DNA from: Lepidurus packardi
Taxonomy: Eukaryota > Arthropoda > Branchiopoda > Notostraca > Triopsidae
Assembly (NCBI GenBank): GCA_023053545.1
Contig: JAKZAN010000004.1
Span: forward strand, 5,456,001-5,520,000
Reading direction: 5' to 3'
Length of the DNA stretch: 64,000 nt
In this document: one piece after another, positions 1-10,500 of the stretch
Numbering within the stretch: the stretch's first letter is position 1
Layout of the letters: each line of letters starts with the position of its first letter
The notes under the pieces: generated by a model
What the model saw: the letters and a program-made list of their open reading frames with translations, nothing else
The model's database searches: none
What the model was told of the DNA's origin: nothing
Made by a program: the position numbers and the translations under genes

Positions 1-159
1 TAATAAAACATTTGATTATAAGCCCACTGTTAATCTTAAAAGCTAATAGATGGCGTTTTCAAAATACTTCTATTTGAATTTATTTTTGACGTGTCCGTTA
101 ACTCATAAATAAGGCCTATTTGATGCACATTAAACCAGTTTATATTACTTGTAAGTAAA

Positions 160-1797
160 TCACAGTTCATCATGCCAAGTTTTGGTGTTAGTCAAGTTAG
201 CTATGAGAGAACTACAAACACTAAGCATTTCTGTATAAAAATGATACAAATCCTGATCATTTGCTCTTTCTTGGACAGCCAACTCTGAGTAATGCTCCTT
301 ATATTCTTGTAGTAAGTGAATGTATGGTGTGAAGGCCTTGTGGCAACTGGAAGCTAAGCTTCGCATGCAATTTAGTACTTTTTCGAGCACATCATGTTCC
401 ATTCGCATGGGGCGATCCGATAGGATTGAGGAGAGATCGTCGCGTCTAGCTTGTCGGCTTTCTGGCCAACGAGACAGCAATTGTGGAATATGTTCGCACC
501 AACCATGCTCCAGCAAAGTTTCTTCGAGACGGATTTCCCTATACTGTAGAATCTTCTGCCGTAACAAAGCGTCTTCTTGCTGCGCGACGCTGAGTTCCAC
601 CGCCTGTCGATTTTCCAGTAATGCTTTGATAATCGCCTTCTTTTCATCCATTTCCTCTCCGCTTGACGTGGTGTCTGCCTGAGTGACATTTCCATTTTCG
701 TTTAAGGTAATGTTATTAGGTACTGGCAGTTGTGAAGATTCAAGCAACAGGTCATGCAAAAGGGTAACAACTTTTAACTGAAGGTTCCGCAATTCAGCTG
801 CGTCAGATTCAAACACGCCAGCAAAGGCACTCAGGCCACCATGATGTATGAATTCTTTCTGAGCGAGAGGGAAATTACGTATTAAGCCAGAAATAGCGTA
901 AATTGCCCTGCGTTGGACAATATTGTCTGGATCGAATGATACAAGTCGAATGAGACTTGGAATAATGCCTACTTCCATGCAGGCTATCTGAAAGCTAGGA
1001 TTGCTTTGGGCTGCCGAACCGAGGAAAAGTGCTGCAGCACTTCGTAAGCCAGCGTGAGTGGAGTTTAAGGCTGGAATGATTATCTTGGTTAGAGAATCGG
1101 TTTTGGCAAAGTCTCCGGCGTTGTCCACTTGGTGGATGTAGTACTCCAAGTCAACAAGGATATCTGCGCGAGTTTCGTCATCATTGGTAGCTTGATAAGT
1201 CTCGATAAGTTGACTAATAACTTCTGCGTCCGTCTGCATTGTCAATTTCAATTCTTCAAAGTCTTTCTTTAGTTGTTCATAGCTGCGAAAGCTCTGTTTG
1301 GTGTCCTGCTCAGGCGAATCATCTTTAATTTTCCTCAGGAGTTTCTTTAACTCTTCAGGACTAGGTATTTCAGAATTACTGATTGTGATTCTTTGACTAC
1401 TTTCAGGGGTAGCTGGGTTTGATACGGTAAGGAGAGCTGACGGAGAATTAGCAGATTCTTTGTTGGCCTCTAACAATTTCGCTTCTTTGCTTCCGGTCTC
1501 CAGATTTATCCGCACATGAAGCCCTTTTGGTACACTCTGCCCTAATTACGAAACTTGTAGACTTATTTTTTTAATGGATTTAATGCCAAACTTATTACCA
1601 TGTTTTATTGTTTGCCATTCATGAGTAGGGCGAAAGTCCTCAACTTGTTTCTGGTTGGATTTCTCTTCGCCAAGCGCTTTATTTTGCAATTCTGGGTTTG
1701 CAGTAGACAAGTCAGTGTTCACGAAGAGGCATGCGAGGATCACAAATAAAGTAATTTTTGAAAAATAAGACCCATTTTCCACCCTTATTTTAAACAT
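160..1797 (-). CDS. SIL1: SIL1, nucleotide exchange factor for the ER Hsp70 BiP
   Basis: Two coding exons, 1599-1797 and 160-1541, are separated by a 57-bp GT-AG intron (1542-1598). Joining them restores the family signature FRPTHEW...GLHVRINLETG...EAKLL; the protein has 526 residues. The N-terminus has a hydrophobic stretch (ITLFVILACLFV) that reads as a signal peptide. The middle is armadillo-like (for example around LRSAAALFLGSAAQSNP), as in SIL1/HSPBP1 exchange factors, which open the BiP nucleotide-binding domain to release ADP. The last residues are WHDEL, a classical ER-retrieval signal. I chose the ATG at 1797, just before the signal peptide; an in-frame ATG at 1848 would add 17 residues in front of it. 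The family assignment is by recognised motifs and repeats; the BiP role is family knowledge. Confidence 0.95.
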
Positions 1798-1848
1798 TGT
1801 TTGCCGCGTAGTGTAGTTTTCCTTTGTGAATGTTCCGAGTTTTGCCAC

Positions 1849-2451
1849 GTGGGCGGCGCCATCGTCTGATCAGTGTTGCCACTTAAATATAGCTCGGAAA
1901 AAGCGCTCCTAAAGTCGCCAAAGCACTCGCCGAGAAGTAAGAATAAGGTAAAACACATAGAAATTATGTGATATTATAAAGACTACACTATTACTTGCTA
2001 ATGATTTATGTATTAAAGAAATGAATGAATTTATTGATCTCTGCATTTGCTTTGCAAACTGACCAATCACATTGCTTTTCCGTTGTTTACGTTTACACCA
2101 ATCCTATCATTTCAGGGAAATTCCTTCTAAACTCCCCAGTCAACTAAATGAACAGGTTATTTAATTGAATGGCCTGCTGCTTTAATTGACTGGGGAACTT
2201 AGAAGGGATATCTTGTTGAGAAAAATAATTAAAAGCGAACACATGGCCTTCTAATTATTTTTGAACGATTTTGACTCGTGAACCAAAATTAAGTAAGGAT
2301 GTTTTATTACGTTTCTAAATACGTACAAAGCATTTCGATACAATGCAAACCCCTATAGAATATAAGGTAGGGCAATAGGCGAACCGTCTAATCTTTATCA
2401 ATCGAAGCTACTCACAAGACCATAACCAGCTCGCTTCGTATATTAGATATA
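1849..2451. repeat. Intergenic, with a degenerate Tigger-like fragment at about 2040-2230
   Basis: No gene is seen. The part around 2040-2230 is clearly related to internal sequence of the Tigger-like elements in the kismet introns (compare 50695-50860 and 55230-55420). All three contain 'accaatc.tgtcatttc' followed by a partly palindromic stretch with 'ccttctaaact.ccca' and its inverse 'tggggaacttagaagg'. No terminal repeats of that family are visible here, so this is an internal fragment or a shorter derivative. Confidence 0.5.
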
Positions 2452-2693
2452 CAGTGGAACCTCTCTTAACGAGCACCTCTCATAACGAGTAATTCGCATA
2501 ACTAGCAAAAAAAAAATTTGAAAAAATTGCTCCCTTAACGAGCGACATTTCGCATAACGAGTGACGCAGAAAGGGAAGTCACGTAACGTATGAGTCACTT
2601 GTGAGCCGGGACTCATCAGTTTCGCTTAACGAGTGTTTCACTTAACGAGCAAGATTCTGGAACGAATTATGCTCGTTAAGAGAGGTTCCAGTG
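2452..2693. mobile_element. pogo/Tigger-type MITE, 242 bp
   Basis: The element starts CAGTGGAACCTCTCTTAACG and ends with the inverted version (GCTCGTTAAGAGAGGTTCCA then GTG). It thus has terminal inverted repeats of about 23 bp with one mismatch near the tip, flanked by TA on both sides. The interior repeats the 'taacgag' motif several times in both orientations. It has no coding capacity. TA target sites and CAG-tipped TIRs are typical of the pogo/Tigger branch of Tc1-mariner elements; the exact family is inferred. Confidence 0.8.
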
Positions 2694-2921
2694 TATAGAA
2701 GTTCCAAGACATTTTTTTATAAGCAGGATAGCAAACGGATAAGGCGCAAGCCTTTGTTACGAGAGGTCCCAGGATCGTAACCCGGTCCATGCACTTTCTT
2801 TCGTCGAAAAAACGAAATATTAAATCGCTTCCTTTATCTGTACCTTACGCTTTCCCGGCAAGGTTCCGATACCCATATTCGAAATTGTGAAGCTTCGACA
2901 TCACTTGCTCGAGTATCGGCA
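2694..2921. other. Intergenic, nothing recognised
   Basis: Short AT-rich spacer between the MITE and the possible small membrane-protein gene. It would contain the promoter of that gene if the gene is real. No motif is strong enough to name. Confidence 0.4.
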
Positions 2922-4270
2922 ATGGAAAACGGAGCAGTGGAGTTGGGAACAGGGACTCTAAGTCTTTTGTTTGTTTGTTTTATGACTGAATTCTTTACGT
3001 CTTTCTTTCAGAATCCATATCCGAAGATTTCTGCGGTATTGAGCCTGTGACTCACCCTCCAGATGTTAGTGAAACCCGGCCACCACCTAACGTAGATGAA
3101 GTCGAGCTGGAGAAATTCTATCCACCAGCACAGTCTACGATTCTAGGAGGTAAACCTTTACTTCGTCGAGGCTCTCTATGTTTCAAAAGTTTTGCAGGGG
3201 ACCACCTTGATCCTGTAGTATTCCTTATGGAAAAAGCCCTAAAAACGCTGCTCCAGATTGATAAAGAGACCACGCCCCTTTTGACCCAATCCACCAATAG
3301 AATTCGACCCTTTTCTGTAAGCCACACCCTTTTGAGCGGCTTTTTTGAAAAGTCGCGCATAAATTTAAGAAAAAATTTCACTTTTATTTCAAAATTAAAA
3401 ATTGTACAATAAAAAGGATATTTTTGGAGATAAATAAGTAAATGAGGGATTCCAAGGGGAAGTAAAAGGTCTCATTTGCATAATTTTACAATCCAATTTT
3501 TGGAGCCAAAAAAACACAGAACAAAAATTCCAAATGGAATTGGAAACCTGACCGTAGTGCATGTTTGGGAGGGACAAACTGCAAAAAAATCAAAAAATCA
3601 GGAAAACAAGCGTTACAATTCGACTCAATTCTCGAAAATTGTAAAACAATAAACAAAGTCGAACTCAAAAAGCTGCTACATTGAACATCGGGATACTTCG
3701 AATTTGCAATCTTGCCTTGAAATACAACAGCCACAGTCGGAAAGGTTAAAACTTGAAATGTAAGCATAAAATTTAAACGTTCAGTCTTTAAATTTCTTAA
3801 TTAATTGACCAAGGATTAGCTGAAACCAGATTTGCATAAAACTGAATATAATCACCAGACTCGCGGCCAGAAGATCCATTGGTACGAGAAAGCAGCAAGG
3901 AATCGTATTAGGGTCGTTCAATAGTTGTTCTCCTCTTTCTGTATTCCAAACCAGAAAGCCACGAACGTTCAACAACACTTAAGGAAATAATTAGTTCTGA
4001 AATTCCTTTAAACATATGGCAGAATATATTAGCAAGAAATCGGTGCAGTCACGGATGTGGCACAAGTTCTTCCAAAAAGCGTTAAAACTGCAGAATCCAA
4101 TAATTGCAATCTTGCTCGTGGTATTATTCAAAATAGTTGTTATTCGGTTTGGAGAGCCTGATCCCGAACGAAGATTCGGTATTGAAATGATAATTTTGCA
4201 TAGACTTTTCTGGGTATTTTCTGTTTATCTTTCGTACGGCTTACATTACGTACCTTATGTTGTCAAATAA
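2922..4270 (+). CDS. Possible small membrane protein, 141 aa, unrecognised
   Basis: I do not recognise this family. A three-exon model is open and in phase: 2922-2961 (ATG ... GTGTL), 3012-3149 (preceded by a good pyrimidine tract and CAG) and 4023-4270. The first half is acidic and proline-rich (RPPPNVDEVELEKFYPPAQ). The second half carries a hydrophobic segment (PIIAILLVVLFKIVVI) and a second one near the C-terminus (LFWVFSVYLSYGL), so a one- or two-pass membrane protein is likely. The first donor (gtcttt) is weak and the second intron is 873 bp, long for this neighbourhood, so exons may be missed. Without the splicing model, 4016-4270 alone would be an 84-residue ORF. An overlapping minus-strand ORF at 3781-3978 also has a hydrophobic segment but no other support. 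Confidence 0.4.
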
Positions 4271-4553
4271 ACTTTTTAGTGTTTCTCAATTAACGACTGT
4301 AGTAAGTTGCACTTTCGTCTAGTTCCATTAACTAACAGCTAGAGCTGTTTTTTATGTAGATTCATTCAAGTAAAAATCATTTTCCTATAAATTTGATTCA
4401 AGTAGATTCATTTCTTACGGACGTGCTTGAACCTTTAACCTGACTCTTCACTGTTGAATATTTAATTAACAATTCAAGTGTGTACTCTCGACTAGGCCAT
4501 CACAGAAAAGGCACAATGTTCTCACATCCACTTGTCAAACAAAACGTGATCCA

Positions 4554-7500
4554 TCAATGACAGTAATTGCATTTAGGATGGCATTTAACATTATTAACAC
4601 CGCAGCGACAACCTCCGGATACATCTCCTTTGCCCTATTTCACAAGTATTTTTTTGCTTAAACTCTCTTTTGCTTAAATCTCCCATACGAATAACTATAC
4701 TTACATTAGGGCCCCATCTCGCACCCTTTGTTACCCAGCAAATTTCTGTTCTGCAAACGGAGCAACGGACCCAATCGCAACCCCATCGCTTCATCAAAAC
4801 AACTTGACACTGCGGACAATTCAAGGCTTCTCCGCTTAGCAATAAGGCCTACAGACAGAGATAATACAGCTAGTAAGCTTCAGAAATTACAGTAAAAACT
4901 CTCACTTACATCTATCATATCCTTTGTTCGCTTAGCATCTTCGTCTGTTTCGGCATCTTCAGTGACTCGATCCTGGAACTGCTTACAATTCAATCCCTCA
5001 TGTATAGCCTAGATTTACGTAACTCTTATAAGTAATTGTTTGTAAATACAAAGTAGATATTCTTTGGTTAAAAAAAGACATTCGAGACAATATTACCTGA
5101 CAAGTAAGGCAGTTTGGTTGACCACAGACCGGGCAGCGAAATAAGTTAACATTATCATCAATAATACACCAGCCTGGACAATCGGGAGTTTGGCAATGGA
5201 AGGTGTTTTTCATGCTTTTCTCCGCAAGAGCCATCGATCGGGCCAAGAATTTTTCAAAGACTTCTGGACTCACCAACTGGATAAAGATAAGCTCGATATC
5301 AAAGACTGGATGTAATATGTTGAGTGACCTACAGCTTTAACTTCTCTCTCTTGCAAATGGCTGGGACATGCATAGCTTTCGTCACGAAACGGGCACGAGA
5401 CAACGGCTTCTTCGCAAAATTCTACGGCATGACTTAAGCAATCTTTGCAGAAAGCATGAAGACATTCACGTAGCGTGACACCGATACCAATTGGTACTTC
5501 CATGAAACATACGGGACACTGGAATGCTTCGGAACACGGCACCAAATCCAATCCATCTAATCGCAACAGGTTATTGTAGCCCTTAGCATCAGTCCCAGCA
5601 CCGCTTTTCCCCTACACAAAAACATTTTTACAATCCAATGTAGAATATAACTTACAAGGAAAAAAGGGATCACTTACGATTTACAGACTTAACTACAGTA
5701 CAAGCACCAGTAATACGAAGTCATGCATGTGCGGTTCAAAAGTAAACGTCGCAGTACTTTCCAAGGGGCGTAATATTATACACGGGGTAGCCAATCTTGT
5801 TCCACATGCAGTCCTACACAAATCGCAAAACACATATCAGATGAAAGTGCAAACATACCAAGTGAAAACGACAACATGCCAATGCGACTTAAGGCTCCCG
5901 CACATCTTGGCTTTCTACAAGAAAGCATGAAGAATGCAAAAGCAGTCTTACGTAAAAATTTGCGAGATTTTAAGAAACGTCTTGGCAGTAATATAGGTAA
6001 TCCTAACTAATACGAAGGGTACGACAGTTTAACTTCATGTTCACTCCGTCTTGCTAACTTGAAAAATGCAAATGAATTTTTCACCTACGCCATAAAGAAA
6101 ACGAATTTGGAAACTAAAAATGACCTAGACATTATTTTAGTCTATTTTTAAGAAAATTTCATGCGTATTGACTACGTTATTGTAAAGTACCCTGCTTTCC
6201 GTTTTATGCGTTTTCATGTACTACAGTACGTACACCCGTGCAAATAACTGCTCGTTTCCTTGTGGTAGCTAGGGTGCAACAAGCAAAGTTATACGGGGAC
6301 CTTAAACTCAAAATGCGGTTTTTCTCACTAGAAATGCACTTACTGTAGCGTGTTCCGTGGATGGGCTTGGTACTTCAGGATCTGGTCCAATGGCTCCCAC
6401 ATTTTCTGCAATGCCGTCAGGCCGAGCAGTTGTACAAGCAGCACAACCAGGTCTATCCCACTGATTCATAAGTGTACAAGAAATACACACCCAACCTTTG
6501 AAAAAAAAAAGTTTAAGTTATTTAATCGGCTAAAAATGTGGACTATATTCATATACTACCATCTTGACTAACTAGAGGAGGACTGGCCAGACGTGGTGGT
6601 ACTTTGGGTTCAATGGGTTCCAGGTTGGGTTGAGGAGGCCCTACGGGCATTACTGGCCCAGGTGCTTTCCTGTGATAGTTCAATTAGGCTCTATTATACT
6701 TTTCTTTAAAATATTAGCAAAAAAGTGGCCTACTTTGCAACGATTTCCTCTTCAGATTCGCTACACGTGCTATAACGCCCTTCGTCATAGTTGTAATAAC
6801 GTTTTAAAACTGGTTCCGTTGGCTGGCTCGAATGAGTGGCGGATTTCTCTGGTTGAGCGTTTTTAACCGGCTCTTTTTTCTTAAGTTCTATAGAAACAAA
6901 ACTATGCTTTTGCTCAAGAAACGAAACAGCGTTAGATTATACCAACCCGGAGCTACAAGGTACAAGAAAATGTTGCTGTTTTCCTCCAGCTTGGAGGCCT
7001 CTAAAGTTGCGTTGTCATCTTTCGCCAGCGTGCGCTGCAGAATCCAGCGTTGAAAGTTAACTGGGACTTCATATTCAGCTGCGACCAATTTTTTCAAGTC
7101 GAGTAGCGTCATCTCGGGCTTGACCCTGACAGGAAAGGGTCCATGATGTGTCACTTTGTCTTCGATGAACATCTGAACCCTATAGGAAGCGAATACTTAA
7201 GGCGTCTGCAAGATAATACTAACGTTTATTTCATTTCTAATTTTTACGTGAAAGAATTGTCGGGTGGTGCTGGCAATGGTGATACGGGTGAGGGTGGCTT
7301 TGCAACTTGGGGTTGAGTTTCGTTGACTAGGGCTTTACGAACCAATTCGGGTGACGTTAGAGTTGGGTGAGTAATGGCAGGGGCAGTGAGGGGCGACAAA
7401 GCTCGTTTCTTAATTGGAGTGACAGTTTCCTTGATGAAAGCTGGCGCCAAAGCTTGTCGACTCGGCGGCAAAGCCACAGGAGTCTCGGGCTGCACAGAAG

Positions 7501-10500
7501 CTTGTTGTTTACTTGTTGTCAAGGGATTCGGAGTTGAAGTAGTTTTGGGAACCGACTCTTTTCCTACTGCTGCATTTGCCGCATGTTTGTTCTCGCCCAG
7601 TGGTGAATTCTTCGAAGCCACCAAAGCTTTCGTCACTATTTGCGTCTGGGATCCATTCGTCACTTTCTCTGGTTTCTTTGGAACGTCGGCCAACTGAGCT
7701 TTGGACTCTGCACGGGGCACTTGAAGCCCTTTAATCTCTCCATTTCTAGTCTCCTTTATTGGTACTACATCAGTACCGTTGACGAGTGTATAATTTTCAA
7801 GTGGGTTGACGGTTTTTATGTCAACTAACGTCATGGAAGCTGTGGGTGCTGGTGATTGCGGCTTAGATTTGGTGCCGTTCTCGAGATTACTCGTTTTGGC
7901 CGAAGGCAGTTGAAGAGGAGATTTGACATCAAAGGATTTTCCCGCTACATGAGTTGGTTTTACGGGTGATCCCAAGACTTCAGGTTTTGGGTTGGGGAGA
8001 TTACTACCCGCGAGCTGTTGTTTCAGAATAGCCAGCTGACGCGACAAGCTTGCTGCTCGATCAAACTGTCCGGCAGCAATAGCATCTTCCAATGCTTGCA
8101 ATAACACCCGCATGGCCAAAGGCTGGCTTCCTTCATTGGCACCTGTATACGTTCCATGGGAATACAAAAGATAAGGATTAACCTTTAGTGGCTAAGAAGG
8201 TTGTTGCTGTGATTAAACCGGCACAAGAAACGTTTAACTTGAGACAAAAAAAGCTTACTACATTAGGTTACGCTATTTTAAGACGTGACGTACGTCACGT
8301 CTTAAAATCTTACTGCTTACGTAAGCAGTAAGATTTGCTTCGCATTAAAAAATACAGGACATAAAGAAAAGGGAAAGGAAAAGACAGCAAAGTATAGCTC
8401 GTTTCATAGTGAAAGTTTTACCTTTCGCAAGTTTACTTGATGAATCTGGTGTGCTACTCCTGGTTTTGGCCTCGGAGGAATGTCCGTTGGCAGATCCGGA
8501 CGTGCTATGGTTGCGCCCGGAAGTCATAGCGGCCAACTGGAAAGAGAAATAGAAACATGTTGGGGGTCAGCCTTACATGGATCTGCTCATACACACCTCG
8601 TCTTTCTCGGCATGCTTGATTTTGTCCTCTTCGTGGACAGAGACGCATGCGGCTTCAATGGCAGCAAAATCCCCAGCTTCCATTAGTTCCAAATTTAACC
8701 CCAACCTGGAATGGCGCTGCGCACCGGAACTAGCCTGTGCTTTTTTACCCATCGGTGACGTTTTGCGAATAGTTTCCAAGTTAGTCTGACAGCCGGAAGA
8801 GACCTTGGTAGGCTTAGCAAGGTTACTGATACTGTCAAGCCTCCTGGTGATGACCGGTGCCGAAACAGCCGTGGCGGAGGCATTGAGGTTATTATGCGGG
8901 ATAGCTTTTGTGTTTAAAAATGTGTCCAAGCTCTTAGAACTCGCTTTCACGGCACTGACGGGACCACATTCTTGATCGTGTTGAACGCTTAAGTTATGGC
9001 TCAAGGTGGAGTTAATCTCACGGGCCACAATATCCACTTTGGTGACGTGTTTGTCGGCAGATTTGGCTTGACAAGGGCCAATGTTAGCACCATTATTACT
9101 ACCAGCGAACGCACTCTGAGCAACAGCTTTCCTGAAACACCCAAACTGCGCGTTCGAACTCAAGTTTTCTGGATTTTTGCTCGGTTTCTTAAAAACTTCA
9201 TTTTCCACTTTGGGGCTGCTGGAGTTTTTCCCCAATTGACTAGACTGGAAAAAGGCGAGTCGAGCTTTGCGAATTTCTTCAGGATCAGGCGGAATGGGTT
9301 TAACTTCTGTACTTAATCGTTTTTCGTCAATTCGGACAGGTTGGACTGCTGTTGGGTCCACATTTTTTGTCCTGTTGACACTCTGCGAGCTGCCCAAGAA
9401 CGTGGAAGACATGGGCACCGATGATGGGTTATTTATTATGGGAAGCGCGGACTTGGCAGCTGTTTGTTGTCTCTCGTTTTCCTTTTTTTCGCATTTCAAG
9501 TTGGGTGGTGGTGTTCGTTCCAGCACTGTTGCTGTTTTAGATGGGAGCGCAGCGGAAGCAGGAAAATACTTTTTTATTTCCACTTCCCAATTTGTCTGCG
9601 AATTGCTTCGGACTAAGGGCGTTTTTGCTACATTGTTAGTCATAGACGGTGTTGGCGAAGTAGCTTGCTGGTTTTCATGGCCCAATTTGGTGGAAGTGGC
9701 TGGGGATGGTGATGTAGACGAGGCTGGGATCAATTTATGGAAATCTGGGGGCGGACAATCCCGAGGTCGTAAGGCGCTGCAGGCTTCACACCATAAGCGG
9801 ACGCTCTTATTTAACAGTGTGCAAACTTTACAAGACCACATATCGCCGGACAGATTAGATGTTACCCTCGATGGCAAAGCTGATAAGACCGAAGGTGGTT
9901 TGGGATCAGGTTTGGCGGCCATTTTTGGCTCCACTGTAACTGCAGGTTTCTTAAACTCCATAGGCGGCTGAGCAAGGGTGGACGGAGTTCTCTCCTTTGG
10001 ACGTACTCCTTGATTGTCCATTTTGCGCGCAACCTTGGGCGAACTCAGGTCTTGACGCGTCGTGTCGATAAAGTTATTCAAATCCGATACCACGGCTGGA
10101 ATTGGCGTACTCATAACAATGTTGGCGGTTAAAATTGGAGGAGGAGGAGCGTGAGTATTGTTCGCGTTCTTAGGATGATCCTCTTCTTGGACGTACGAGG
10201 GATTCACCCGGACACGTGTGACATTGAAGGAATTGAACATGTTGATAAGTTCTTTGGTACTGGCGGCTGGCTTGTCTTCTAGGAATACTTCGTCGAAGTC
10301 TTTCTTAGGCTTATCCACCAGTAAAACGGGAAGGGCTGCTGCTTCGCAACCTTCCGCAGCTGGACGTCTTTCTTCGACGTTTGTTTCAGCTTCCGGTGCA
10401 GTAATATTCATGGCAGGGGTGTTCTGTGACTTGCTTTTCACGTAGGTACCTGACGAGCTGACTGCATTAGCCACGGGCGGGGTAATGTGTGCATTTGATG

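Noticed and set aside
3781..3978. 65-codon minus-strand ORF with a hydrophobic segment
   Set aside because: It lies within the intron of the opposite-strand gene model and has no independent support; it could still be real if that model is wrong.
5655..5840. Possible extra exon in the long HOIL-1-like intron
   Set aside because: It has acceptor- and donor-like signals, but all three frames stop, and skipping it is already in phase.
9267..9971. 234-codon plus-strand ORF and several others between 8.5 and 12.5 kb
   Set aside because: They are antisense to the 3956-nt exon of the HOIL-1-like gene, whose frame is supported by an NZF domain and by in-phase splicing.
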